Shown: positions 40,478 to 49,621 of the stretch, piece after piece
Position numbering within the stretch: the stretch's first letter is position 1
Layout: the number at the start of each line of letters is the position of its first letter
NCBI GenBank assembly: GCA_002937505.1
Contig: PTJY01000005.1
Location: forward strand, 212,082-276,081
Source: Alphaproteobacteria bacterium MarineAlpha12_Bin1
GTDB lineage: Bacteria; Pseudomonadota; Alphaproteobacteria; UBA6615
Reading direction: 5' to 3'
DNA length: 64,000 bases
Translations under genes and position numbers: made by a program
The notes under the pieces: generated by a model
What the model saw: only the letters and a program-made list of their open reading frames with translations
Told to the model about the DNA's origin: nothing
The model's database searches: none

Positions 40478-41031
40478 TGAAAAAAGAATCAAAAGTACTT
40501 TTTTTGGATCGGGACGGGGTTATAAATGTTGATGTTGGTTACATATGGCGCCCAGAGGACTTTATTTTTCAGGAAGGTGTATTCGCTGCCTGCCGAAGAG
40601 CAATTGACTTGGGATATCGTCTTGTCATTATTACAAACCAAGCAGGAATTGGCCGAGGAATATTTAGCGAAGAAGATTTCCAAAAATTAACTTATTGGAT
40701 GTGTGAGCAGTTTTCACGGGAAGGTGTTGAAATAACCGAGGTTTTTCATGCTCCTACTCATCCACAAGAAGGAATCGGAGTTTATAAACGAGAATCAATT
40801 GATCGTAAGCCTGGCCCAGGAATGATAATCAAAGCTCAAAAGTCTATAGGAATAAATCTGGCTCAATCGGCTATGGTTGGTGATAGAGAGAGTGATATAG
40901 AAGCAGCTATTAGTGCGGGTATAGGCAAAAAGTTATTAATTGATTCCTCTAATAAAAACCTTCACACGAAGGCGGATATCACCGTGAGCTCTTTGGTTGA
41001 AGCGGTGGATTGGTTAGAAAGACATAAGTAG
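40477..41031 (+). CDS. HAD phosphatase, GmhB-like, lacking the zinc-binding cysteines
   Basis: 184-residue HAD hydrolase of the D,D-heptose 1,7-bisphosphate phosphatase/histidinol-phosphatase group. Motif I FLDRDGVIN, motif II ITNQAGIGRG, then RKPGPGM and MVGDRESDIEAA. In classical GmhB a zinc site is made by CPHHPQ and CDCRKP; here those positions read APTHPQ and SIDRKP, so all the cysteines are missing. The start ATG overlaps the ThDP gene stop (TAATG), so it is translationally coupled to a catabolic operon. Its substrate may not be a heptose phosphate. Confidence 0.82.
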   Translation: MKKESKVLFLDRDGVINVDVGYIWRPEDFIFQEGVFAACRRAIDLGYRLVIITNQAGIGRGIFSEEDFQKLTYWMCEQFSREGVEITEVFHAPTHPQEGIGVYKRESIDRKPGPGMIIKAQKSIGINLAQSAMVGDRESDIEAAISAGIGKKLLIDSSNKNLHTKADITVSSLVEAVDWLERHK

Positions 41032-41037
41032 AGTTTT

Positions 41038-41640
41038 CTAATTACCTTTAAGGCGCCATGAAATCATTTCTAATCGGTCTTGGCCAAAAAACAACTCTTT
41101 ATCTAATACTATTGAAGGGACACTCCATGCGCCAGCGGCTAAAGCCGAGTCAGTGTTGGAAGAAAGCTCTTCTGCTACCCTGGTAGTTTTTGCAGACTCA
41201 AGAATTTCTGTACTATTTAATCCTACAGCACTAACAATATCTGATACGGTTTTCTCATCAGAAATATCTAGTTCATCTACCCAACATCCTCTCATTAATG
41301 CTCTAGTTAATTGATGAACGTCCTCTCCAGATTGATTGGCGGCAATTATTACGTTAGAAGAAAGTAAGTAAGAAACTGGGAAATATTTTGGTTTGATGTT
41401 TATTTCAGTTCCTCGCCAAGCTGCCCAACGTGGTAATTCTACAAGGCGGTAATTAAGAAGAACCTCAGGTCTATTATCGATTGGCTGTCCAGCACCAGCT
41501 TCTTTCCAGGAGCGTCCAACATCTATCGGTTTATAGTTTATCTTACGGTCATTCTCTTCAGCTATTTTCTTAAGTTCGTCTGTGGCAAGGTATGACCACG
41601 GAGAAACACAAGCAAAATAAAAATCTATTGGTTCATTCAT
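41038..41640 (-). CDS. 2-hydroxychromene-2-carboxylate isomerase family (GST kappa/DsbA-like)
   Basis: 200-residue thioredoxin-fold protein. IDFYFACVSPWSYLATDEL is the family N-terminus with the Ser-Pro glutathione site; PIDVGRSWKEAG and GAWSVPSIVLDKELFFGQDRLEMI are also diagnostic. HCCA isomerases act in naphthalene breakdown, but the family includes other glutathione-dependent isomerases. It is convergent with the HAD gene (6 bp). Confidence 0.83.
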   Translation of the reverse strand: MNEPIDFYFACVSPWSYLATDELKKIAEENDRKINYKPIDVGRSWKEAGAGQPIDNRPEVLLNYRLVELPRWAAWRGTEINIKPKYFPVSYLLSSNVIIAANQSGEDVHQLTRALMRGCWVDELDISDEKTVSDIVSAVGLNSTEILESAKTTRVAEELSSNTDSALAAGAWSVPSIVLDKELFFGQDRLEMISWRLKGN

Positions 41641-41682
41641 AAATATCTCTTACATGTTATTTTAAAGTTTATGTATATATTC

Positions 41683-43470
41683 TTAAAATTGCTCTTCTGC
41701 CAAAGCCAACACAGACGAGCTGCCGTGAGTAATTTCAGGTAATAATGCCTCTGTGCGTGGTAATATATGATCTGAATAGAACCGTGCAGTTATAACTTTA
41801 GCCTCAAGAAATTTTTGATCGCCACCGTTTGATAATTGACTGTGTGCGGCCAGTGCTCCACGGGTTATAAGCCATCCACCAACAACTGTTCCAACGAGGT
41901 GGAGGAATGGGGTGGCACCTGCAAATTTTGTGTCAATATCATTATTCGTAGGATCAAGTAACCAGTCCGTTGCTTCCTTTAGAGCTATTCTTCCTGAAGC
42001 AAGAGACTTTTGCATGGCTATACAGTCAGCATCGTTTGTATCTAACAAATCTTGGTCAATATTTTCCATCTCTTCGAGTAAATTAAGAATTGCTTCTCCT
42101 TCATCTTTAAGTAACTTTCTGCCTAACAAATCAATCGCTTGTATCCCGTTTGTCCCCTCATAGATTGGAGCTATACGTGCATCCCTTAGATGTTGAGCGG
42201 CTCCAGTTTCTTCTATAAATCCCATTCCGCCATGGATCTGGACCCCTAGAGAAGCTATGTCTACACCAAGGTCAGTACACCAGGCTTTTACAACTGGCGT
42301 TAAGAGATCCATTCTAGCATGGTTTTTAAGTCTTATTTGTTCATCATCGTGGTGTCGTGATATATCAAGCGCTGTGTTGGTGTAGTAGCAAATAGAACGC
42401 ATAGCTTCTATTTGTGCGCGCATCATCATTAGCATACGACGAACATCAGGATGGTTTATAATTGTTGCAGAAGTTCCTCTCCCACTTACAGGGGCAGACT
42501 GTACTCTGTTCTTTGCAAAATCGACTGCCCGTTGATACGCACGTTCTCCGATGGCTACTCCATGGAGACCTACGTTTAATCTTGCACTATTCATCATAGT
42601 AAACATACAACGAAGGCCATCATTTTCTTCGCCGATTAGATATCCGTGTGCACCACCCTTGTCACCGTATGCCATAACACAAGTTGGGCTTGCGTGAATT
42701 CCTAATTTTTCTTCTAGGTTAACAGCATATGCGTCGTTTCGTTCTCCCAGGCTTCCATCAGAATTAACAATATATTTTGGCACTAAAAATAAACTAATAC
42801 CCTTTATTCCTGTTGGAGCATCAGGAAGGCGGGCAAGTACGAGATGTATTATATTTTTCGTAAAGTCATGTTCCCCATACGTAATAAATATTTTTTGTCC
42901 AGTAATTAAGTAATGATCTCCTTCAGGAATTGCCCTCGATTTTAACAGGCTAAGGTCAGTTCCGGCTTGCGGTTCGGTAAGATTCATAGTGCCAGCCCAT
43001 TCCCCACTAACTAATTTAGGCAAGTAAGTGGATTGTAGTTCGGGGGTTCCATGAGCTTTGACAGCTTCAATAGCTCCTACTGTGAGCAGAGGACAAAGTG
43101 ACCAAGCTAAATTTGCAGATTGCCACATTTCCATTAATGCAGTTGTTAGAGTCCAGGGAAGGCCCATACCGCCATATTCGGGGCTAAATGGTGTACCATT
43201 CCAACCTCCATCAATAAATTGACCGTATGCTTCCTTAAAACCATCTGGTGTTTTAACGCTACCATTAATTAATTTAGACGCTTGCTTGTCTCCCAATTGA
43301 TTTAAAGGGGAGATGACTTCGTTTGTAAATCGTGCAGATTCATTAAGGATTTGTCCGACTAGTTCCTCATTCACTTCAGAGAAAGCAGGAAAACTGCTAA
43401 GATTATTGAAGTCACAGAGCTCTTCTAATATAAATTTCATATCCTTTATTGGCGCGTTGTAATCAGTCAT
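41683..43470 (-). CDS. Acyl-CoA dehydrogenase, long DmdC/FadE-like form
   Basis: 595-residue acyl-CoA dehydrogenase with an N-terminal cap, the catalytic fold (TMNLTEPQAGTDLSLLKS, ITGQKIFITYGEHD) and a C-terminal extension of about 130 residues. QIHGGMGFIEETGAAQHLRDARIAPIYEGTNGIQ is present as in the DmdC group (3-methylmercaptopropionyl-CoA dehydrogenase), although this group also holds medium- and long-chain enzymes. No dmdB or dmdD neighbours are visible, so a role in DMSP breakdown is not established. Confidence 0.85.
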   Translation of the reverse strand: MTDYNAPIKDMKFILEELCDFNNLSSFPAFSEVNEELVGQILNESARFTNEVISPLNQLGDKQASKLINGSVKTPDGFKEAYGQFIDGGWNGTPFSPEYGGMGLPWTLTTALMEMWQSANLAWSLCPLLTVGAIEAVKAHGTPELQSTYLPKLVSGEWAGTMNLTEPQAGTDLSLLKSRAIPEGDHYLITGQKIFITYGEHDFTKNIIHLVLARLPDAPTGIKGISLFLVPKYIVNSDGSLGERNDAYAVNLEEKLGIHASPTCVMAYGDKGGAHGYLIGEENDGLRCMFTMMNSARLNVGLHGVAIGERAYQRAVDFAKNRVQSAPVSGRGTSATIINHPDVRRMLMMMRAQIEAMRSICYYTNTALDISRHHDDEQIRLKNHARMDLLTPVVKAWCTDLGVDIASLGVQIHGGMGFIEETGAAQHLRDARIAPIYEGTNGIQAIDLLGRKLLKDEGEAILNLLEEMENIDQDLLDTNDADCIAMQKSLASGRIALKEATDWLLDPTNNDIDTKFAGATPFLHLVGTVVGGWLITRGALAAHSQLSNGGDQKFLEAKVITARFYSDHILPRTEALLPEITHGSSSVLALAEEQF

Positions 43471-43501
43471 TTAGTTTTCCCAATGTAGAATTTAAATCTA
43501 C

Positions 43502-44935
43502 TTATAATATTTTTCCTGGGTTAAGAATATTGTTAGGGTCTAGAGTGTCTTTCACCAATTTCATTAGCTCAAGTTCAATTTTCGTTTTATAGCTTATCAT
43601 TTGCGGAACTTTTAGGATTCCGATTCCATGTTCAGCACTAAAGCTTCCTCCTAGGCTTTGGACAATATCCATAATTAATCGATTCAGAGCTTCACGTAGA
43701 GACATAAATGATTCTTCTTCTAAATCTAATGGTTGTTGCAAATTATAGTGGACATTGCCGTCACCGATATGGCCAAAAGCAATAGGGCGTATCCCAGGAC
43801 ATATTTTTTTTACAGCTTTGTCTGCTCTTAAAATAAACTCTGGTATCTTAGAAATTGGCACCGAAATATCATTTTTAATACTTGCCCCTTCAGGTTTTTG
43901 AGCAAGAACCATTGCCTCTCTTATAAACCATAATTTATGCCGTTGTTCTTCCGATTGTGCAATAACACCGTCTATTATAAGATTATTTATAAGGGCCTCA
44001 TTCAAAAACATTTCCATGATCGTGTCCAGCCCGCTTTCCGAAGAGCCACTTTCAAACTCAATTAAAGTATACCATTCATGTTTATCTTTTAGCGGATCGA
44101 CCGTTTCAGGAATATGTTTCAGAGATAGATCAATGCCTATTCTTGGAATAAATTCAAAAGCAGAAACTGTGTCACCGCTACAATTTCGTGCTAAAGAAAG
44201 GAGTTTTAAAATTGACTTCAGATCTTTGTTTGCGACGAACACTGTCTGGCGCTCAAGTGGAAGAGGAAATAATTTTAAAACAGCACCAGTAATAATACCT
44301 AATGTTCCTTCTGCTCCTATGAATAATTGTTTTAAGTCATAGCCTGTATTATCTTTTCGAAGTCCTGTAAGGCCATTCCAAATACGTCCATCAGACAGGA
44401 CCACCTCTAACCCTAGGGTCAGTTCGCGGGCATTACCGTAACGCAAAACTGATGTTCCGCCAGCGTTGGTTGATAGATTACCACCAATTTGACAAGAACC
44501 CTCTGCTCCCAGGCTAAGGGGGAAAAAACGATCGTTTTCTTCCGAAATTTTTTGTAAGTCAGAAAGAATACATCCAGCATCTACGGTTATTGTATAGTTG
44601 ATTGCGTCAATAGAACGAATTTCATTCATTCTTTCTAAATTAACTATTAACTCTCCTGATGCAACACTCCCTCCACATAACCCTGTATTTCCACCTTGGG
44701 GAACTATTCCTATGTTTTCTTTAAAACACATTGCAACAATTTTAGAAACTTGTAGAGTGTCCTTTGGCCTTATAATTGCGGGGCTAGATCCTACAAATAT
44801 GCCTCTTGTTTCTTCTAAGTAAGGTGCCATATCAGACAGATTTGTGATTACACCATTTTTTCCAACAATTTTGTGAATTTCTTGTAAAAACCCTTCGGGG
44901 ATTGAAGAAGATGTATTTTTCTTGACGGTTTTCAT
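43502..44935 (-). CDS. FAD-linked D-2-hydroxyacid dehydrogenase (D-2-hydroxyglutarate/D-lactate type)
   Basis: 477-residue GlcD/D2HGDH-type flavoprotein. FAD-binding PQGGNTGLCGGSV and GGNLSTNAGGTSVLRYGNARELTLG; the C-terminal metal site FGHIGDGNVHYN and SAEHGIG. These enzymes oxidise D-2-hydroxyacids such as D-2-hydroxyglutarate or D-lactate to the 2-keto acid and pass electrons to a carrier. The DmdC-like gene follows 31 bp downstream on the same strand. Confidence 0.86.
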   Translation of the reverse strand: MKTVKKNTSSSIPEGFLQEIHKIVGKNGVITNLSDMAPYLEETRGIFVGSSPAIIRPKDTLQVSKIVAMCFKENIGIVPQGGNTGLCGGSVASGELIVNLERMNEIRSIDAINYTITVDAGCILSDLQKISEENDRFFPLSLGAEGSCQIGGNLSTNAGGTSVLRYGNARELTLGLEVVLSDGRIWNGLTGLRKDNTGYDLKQLFIGAEGTLGIITGAVLKLFPLPLERQTVFVANKDLKSILKLLSLARNCSGDTVSAFEFIPRIGIDLSLKHIPETVDPLKDKHEWYTLIEFESGSSESGLDTIMEMFLNEALINNLIIDGVIAQSEEQRHKLWFIREAMVLAQKPEGASIKNDISVPISKIPEFILRADKAVKKICPGIRPIAFGHIGDGNVHYNLQQPLDLEEESFMSLREALNRLIMDIVQSLGGSFSAEHGIGILKVPQMISYKTKIELELMKLVKDTLDPNNILNPGKIL

Positions 44936-44993
44936 TAAGTTAGGTCTATTCTCTAGATTGTTTAAACAAATTTCTATTCTGTTATAAATGCAA

Positions 44994-45953
44994 TTAAGAT
45001 TTCACTGCAGCCCTTTCTAGGCGATCGTTGATAGCCCTTCCTAGACCCTCGTTAGGTATTGGGGCAACTGCTATAGATTCGTACTTAGGTAGATCTAGCT
45101 CTCTTAACAAGAGAAAAAGCTTATTAGCTGCTTCATTCAGATCTCCCGATTCACTGAGATTTTTTGTAATTGCCGCTTCTTTAGTGGTGCACTTTCCAAA
45201 TGCCAAGTAAGCTTCATTAGGTTGGGCTGTTATTGCATTCAACCTTAAGGGTTGATTAGTTGCATAATGTCTATGAAGTAAGCCAGGAGACCTAATTTCC
45301 GTGTTACTTCGATGATTATATTCTTTTATATCTCCTAGCTTTTCTATTAAATTTTCAAGAGGTATAGCCCCATGACGAAGTATGCATGGCTGGTTTCCTG
45401 TTAAATCTAATACTGTAGACTCTAAACCTATTTTACAGGGGCCACCATCTAAAATGAGGTCTGTTTTGTCTATCAATGAATCAGAAATGTGATCTGCTCT
45501 AGTTGGGCTTACAGACCCTGAAATATTAGCACTCGGGGCAGCTATGGGCCCAGAAAAGGTCGTTAATAAATTCTGAGCTACTGGGTTTTCAGGAACCCTT
45601 AATGCAAGGGTTTCAAGTCCTGCGCAGGCTATTTTCGATACGTTGCTGCCGCTTGCCCGTGGTAGTATTAGTGTCAATGGACCGGGCCAATAAATTTCAG
45701 CAACATAAATTGCTAAAGCGTTAAACTCGGCTTGACGCTTCGCTGATTCTAAATCAGAAAGATGAATTATTAGGGGGTTAAAAGCAGGTCGTTTTTTAAC
45801 TCTAAAAACCTTTAAAACTGCTTTTTCGTTTCTAGCGTCAGCGCCCAAGCCGTAAACAGTTTCAGTGGGGAAGGCTACAATTCCGCCTTTGTTTAGAATA
45901 TTTGCAGCTTTATCATTAGCTCCTTCACTTGTTATTTTCAGTCTATTAATCAT
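44994..45953 (-). CDS. tsaC: L-threonylcarbamoyladenylate synthase (Sua5 type)
   Basis: Makes threonylcarbamoyl-AMP from threonine, bicarbonate and ATP for tRNA t6A37 synthesis. The YrdC domain begins LNKGGIVAFPTETVYGLGADA and includes APSANISGSVSPTRADH. After about 200 residues a linker leads to the Sua5 C-terminal domain (SPGLLHRHYATNQPL, residues about 223 on), so this is the long Sua5 form (319 aa). It overlaps cysQ by 4 bp. Confidence 0.93.
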   Translation of the reverse strand: MINRLKITSEGANDKAANILNKGGIVAFPTETVYGLGADARNEKAVLKVFRVKKRPAFNPLIIHLSDLESAKRQAEFNALAIYVAEIYWPGPLTLILPRASGSNVSKIACAGLETLALRVPENPVAQNLLTTFSGPIAAPSANISGSVSPTRADHISDSLIDKTDLILDGGPCKIGLESTVLDLTGNQPCILRHGAIPLENLIEKLGDIKEYNHRSNTEIRSPGLLHRHYATNQPLRLNAITAQPNEAYLAFGKCTTKEAAITKNLSESGDLNEAANKLFLLLRELDLPKYESIAVAPIPNEGLGRAINDRLERAAVKS

Positions 45954-46732
45954 TTTTGTCCGAATGCTATGAACCCTGGGTTCAAAAATTTATCTTCTGA
46001 TTTTCCATAGGACAAAGGGTTACCACTAAAGGTGCTCAGGTTTCCACCAGCTGCTATAATTATAGCATGACCGGCTGCTGTATCCCATTCGTAGGTTGGT
46101 CCAAATCGGGGGTATAAATCTGCCTCTCCGGCAGCCAAAAGACCAAATTTCAGTGCACTACCGCACGGTATCCGTGAATGCACCTTTTTGCTGGAAAGGT
46201 AGTTATCTAAGCGCTTGCTTGTGCTATATGAGCGACTGACCAATACATCAAGACCTTTCGCTGGTGTTTCTCGACAGTTGATTGATTTGGGAGAACTCCC
46301 TTTTTCTTTTCTCATTGCGGTACCTAGACCTGATCCAAAATATGTCACATTTTTAGCCGGGGAATAAAGAATACCCAAAACAGGCTCTAGGTTAATAACT
46401 AGACCAATATTAACTGTAAACTCATCACTACCTTTGATGAATTCACGGGTGCCGTCTAGTGGATCGACTAGCCAAAAGTTTTTTCCAGATATATCAGGAA
46501 CGTGACCTCCTGCTGCGCTTTCCTCAGATACTATTGGAATTTCGGGAGTTAAACTTTGGAGAGCAGGCAAAATTATGGATTCTGCGGCAACATCTGCCTC
46601 GGTTACAGGTGTACCATCAGTTTTAAAATGAGAATCATAATTTTTTGAATAAAATTTCATAATTTCCATGCCTGCTTCATAAGCAATATTTTCTACTGCC
46701 TTAAGCATGGACTGATATTCGTTTGGCAACAA
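45950..46732 (-). CDS. cysQ: 3'(2'),5'-bisphosphate nucleotidase CysQ
   Basis: Inositol-monophosphatase-fold Mg-dependent phosphatase of 260 residues. Metal-binding motifs VSEESAAGG and WLVDPLDGTREFIKG (Asp residues), and WDTAAGHAIIIAAGG near the C-terminus. It converts 3'-phosphoadenosine 5'-phosphate to AMP in sulfur assimilation. Translationally coupled to the downstream Sua5 gene. Confidence 0.91.
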   Translation of the reverse strand: MLPNEYQSMLKAVENIAYEAGMEIMKFYSKNYDSHFKTDGTPVTEADVAAESIILPALQSLTPEIPIVSEESAAGGHVPDISGKNFWLVDPLDGTREFIKGSDEFTVNIGLVINLEPVLGILYSPAKNVTYFGSGLGTAMRKEKGSSPKSINCRETPAKGLDVLVSRSYSTSKRLDNYLSSKKVHSRIPCGSALKFGLLAAGEADLYPRFGPTYEWDTAAGHAIIIAAGGNLSTFSGNPLSYGKSEDKFLNPGFIAFGQK

Positions 46733-46757
46733 TCTACTCCTGCTTCACTTAATGGTG

Positions 46758-49094
46758 TCACTCTGCCGCTAGAGATTGATTGGCAGCTCGCCAGATCACA
46801 TCAGGCGTAGCTGGCATATCTATGTCTATATTTTCTCCATCAGATGAAAGGGCATCAATTATTGCATTAATAACAGAAGGGGGAGCCCCGATTGCGCCAG
46901 CTTCACCTGATCCTTTGATTCCTAATGGATTGGTCTTACACTTTACGTTTCTCATGTTAAAATCGAAGTATGGTAAGTCGCCTGCTCGAGGCAATGTATA
47001 ATCCATAAAGGACGCCGTAAGAAGCTGACCAGATTCCTCGTCATAAACTGTGTGTTCTTGTAAGGCTTGCCCTAATCCTTGCACAATCCCCCCATGAACT
47101 TGTCCTTCTATTAATAAAGGATTTATAACGTCTCCAAAGTCATCCATCACAGTATAGCGCATTATTTCTACTACTCCTGTCTCAGGGTCTATCTCAACTT
47201 CGCAAACATGACACCCATTTGGATAAGTGGCAGCATCAGGTAAGTGACTGTAAGATTCGTCCAAACCGGTATCGGCACCATCTGGTAAATTACTAGGATC
47301 TTTAGAGGCTCTAGCAACATCAAATAAAGAAACCATTCGATCGGTTCCCGCGACACGAAAATTTGCTTCTTCGTAGTCGATATCAGCGTCGGCTGTTTCC
47401 AATATATGGGCAGCAATGTGTTTGCCCTTTTCAATAATATTCTCAGAAGCTTTAGAGATTGCCACCCCTCCGACTGTTACTGAACGGGAACCACCTGTCA
47501 TTCCTGGAGGTACTTTATCGCTATCTCCTTGAACAACAGTAATATTATCGGTGTCAACTCCAAGACGGTCAGACATAATTTGCTTATAAGCTGTATCGTG
47601 GCCTTGTCCATTGGTGACCGTGCCAATAAATATTGTTATGTGGTCCTTGTCTTCCTCAAATTTTACATCTGCGGTTTCCGCATTCCCTCCACCACATTTT
47701 TCCACGTATGTAGCCATGCCAATGCCACGAAGTTTTCCTTTATTAGCACTATCCTTCTTTCTTGTTTCGAAACTATTCCAATCTGCTTTTTCCATTCCAG
47801 AATTCATTAATTCCACGAATTCACCGCTATCATAGACATCCCCTAAGGCGGTCGTATAAGGAAGCTGCTCGGGCTTAATAAAGTTTCTTTCACGTATTTG
47901 ATTAGGCGATATTCCTAACTCCCGAGCACATTTGTCTACTAATCTCTCAATACAATAGATTGCCTCTGGACGGCCAGCCCCGCGATAGGCGTCTGTCGGA
48001 ACTGTGTTTGTTAGCACCCCTTTAACGTTTACCCATATTGTTGGAATTGAATATAATCCGTTTAACATTCCCGTGCCCGCTTCAGTGGGAATGTATGTAC
48101 TATATTGTGACAGATAGGCTCCTAGGGCCGCATGTGTCGTAACTTTTAGAGCCAAGAAATTTCCATTTTCATCCATAGCCATTTCGGCAGTGGTGACATG
48201 ATCTCTAGCTTGTATATCAGATAAAAATCCTTCATTACGTTCAGAGACCCAACGAACTGGGCGATTAAGTTTACGCGATGCCCACAAAACTATCGGCTGT
48301 TCTGGATGAGGAAAAATTTTCATTCCAAAACCTCCGCCTACATCACCCGTTATTACTCTCAGGTTTTCTTTCCCTATTTTAAGAATTTCTTCACTGATAG
48401 CATCTCTTAGTCCGTGAGTTCCTTGAGAAGAACTGTAAAGGGTTGAGCGACCCGTTTGAGGGTCGAAATCTCCAATTGCCCCTCGTGGTTCCATTGAATT
48501 TACCACTATTCTGTTATTAATCAGTTTTAGAGTTGTTATTTTAGAAGCAGATTTAAAAGCCTCTTCAGTTTTATCTTGATCTCCCTTTCCCCAGTCAAAG
48601 CATATATTATTTGGAAGGTTCTCGTGTACTTTTGGAGAATTAGGGTCTGCCGAATAATATGTATCGGTTGTTGAGGGAAGCTCTTCATAACTGATGTCAA
48701 TTAGTTCTGCAGCATCCCTTGCTTGGGCTAATGTGTCAGCTATAACAGCCACAACAGGTTCACCAACATGTCGGACTCTCTCTTGAGCTAATATAGGTCT
48801 GTAAGTATCAAACCGGTCGCTCCCATCTATATTTTTTATAGGTATCGCGCAGGGCATTGGGCCAATTTCATCTTTCCTAACATCATCTCCAGTTAAAACT
48901 AATAAGACACCAGGGGAACTTTTAGCTTCCTCTATATCAATATGTAAAATTTCGGCATGTGCGTGAGGTGAACGCATGATATATGCGAAAGTTTGCCTAT
49001 CGAGATCAAAATCATCATTGTATTTTCCATCACCAGTAAGTAGGCGTTGATCTTCCGTTCTTTTAACGGCTTGCCCTATGCCGAATTGACCCAT
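46758..49094 (-). CDS. Xanthine-dehydrogenase-family molybdopterin subunit, form II CoxL-like (orphan)
   Basis: 778-residue large subunit of the molybdenum hydroxylase family. The N-terminal IGQAVKRTEDQRLLTGDGKYNDD is followed by the Moco domains. The loop that defines CO dehydrogenase form reads AYRGAGR, as in form II proteins, not the AYxCSFR of true (form I) CODH. The active-site Glu is in KGSGEAGAIGAPP. The expected 2Fe-2S and FAD subunits (CoxS, CoxM) are not adjacent nor anywhere in the window. Probably an aldehyde or N-heterocycle hydroxylase. Confidence 0.88.
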   Translation of the reverse strand: MGQFGIGQAVKRTEDQRLLTGDGKYNDDFDLDRQTFAYIMRSPHAHAEILHIDIEEAKSSPGVLLVLTGDDVRKDEIGPMPCAIPIKNIDGSDRFDTYRPILAQERVRHVGEPVVAVIADTLAQARDAAELIDISYEELPSTTDTYYSADPNSPKVHENLPNNICFDWGKGDQDKTEEAFKSASKITTLKLINNRIVVNSMEPRGAIGDFDPQTGRSTLYSSSQGTHGLRDAISEEILKIGKENLRVITGDVGGGFGMKIFPHPEQPIVLWASRKLNRPVRWVSERNEGFLSDIQARDHVTTAEMAMDENGNFLALKVTTHAALGAYLSQYSTYIPTEAGTGMLNGLYSIPTIWVNVKGVLTNTVPTDAYRGAGRPEAIYCIERLVDKCARELGISPNQIRERNFIKPEQLPYTTALGDVYDSGEFVELMNSGMEKADWNSFETRKKDSANKGKLRGIGMATYVEKCGGGNAETADVKFEEDKDHITIFIGTVTNGQGHDTAYKQIMSDRLGVDTDNITVVQGDSDKVPPGMTGGSRSVTVGGVAISKASENIIEKGKHIAAHILETADADIDYEEANFRVAGTDRMVSLFDVARASKDPSNLPDGADTGLDESYSHLPDAATYPNGCHVCEVEIDPETGVVEIMRYTVMDDFGDVINPLLIEGQVHGGIVQGLGQALQEHTVYDEESGQLLTASFMDYTLPRAGDLPYFDFNMRNVKCKTNPLGIKGSGEAGAIGAPPSVINAIIDALSSDGENIDIDMPATPDVIWRAANQSLAAE

Positions 49095-49264
49095 GAGGTT
49101 ACTCCATAATTCGTTTTTCTGAAAATATGATTAGAATCAGTTAATATGATAAGGTAAGTGACGCTTTACCTCTAGTCTTGATGATGGATCAGTTTGCTAA
49201 TTTTTGGTAATTTGTTGAGATAATGTGTCAATTTACGGATAAATAACGAAATAGGTCTACTTCA

Positions 49265-49618
49265 ATGCTAACTGTTTACGGTCTTAAAACTTGTGATACC
49301 ACAAAAAAATCATTGAAGTGGCTAGAAAGAAGAGACGTGCCACATCGTTACCTCGATGTCAGGGCAGATGGTGTTGATATTGAAAGATTAACTCTTTGGG
49401 CTATGGAGGTTGGTTGGGAAGCCTTAATGAATCGGGGGAGTACTACATGGCGAAACTTACCAGATGTAATTAGAGAAAATGTTACCGAAGATACCGCTTT
49501 AGCCCTGATGGTGGAAAATCCCACTCTGATAAAAAGGCCTGTAATTGAAGTCGAAAATGGTTTGATAGTTGGGTTTAAGCCTCAGCAGCAACGAGATTTA
49601 GAGGCAGCTATCAAGTAA
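49265..49618 (+). CDS. ArsC/Spx family protein, YffB-like
   Basis: 117-residue thioredoxin-fold protein. GLKTCDTTKKSLKWLERRDVPHRYLD-type N-terminus (single Cys, no CxxC), WEALMNRGSTTWRNL and PTLIKRPVIEVENG match E. coli YffB closely. YffB is a glutathione-dependent thiol-reductase-like protein and is not a proven arsenate reductase. It is divergent from the CoxL-like gene and convergent with the permease. Confidence 0.87.
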   Translation: MLTVYGLKTCDTTKKSLKWLERRDVPHRYLDVRADGVDIERLTLWAMEVGWEALMNRGSTTWRNLPDVIRENVTEDTALALMVENPTLIKRPVIEVENGLIVGFKPQQQRDLEAAIK

Positions 49619-49621
49619 TAT

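Noticed and set aside
41683..43470. Assignment of the long acyl-CoA dehydrogenase as DmdC in DMSP breakdown
   Set aside because: The family resemblance is real, but no dmdA, dmdB or dmdD gene is present in the window to support the pathway.
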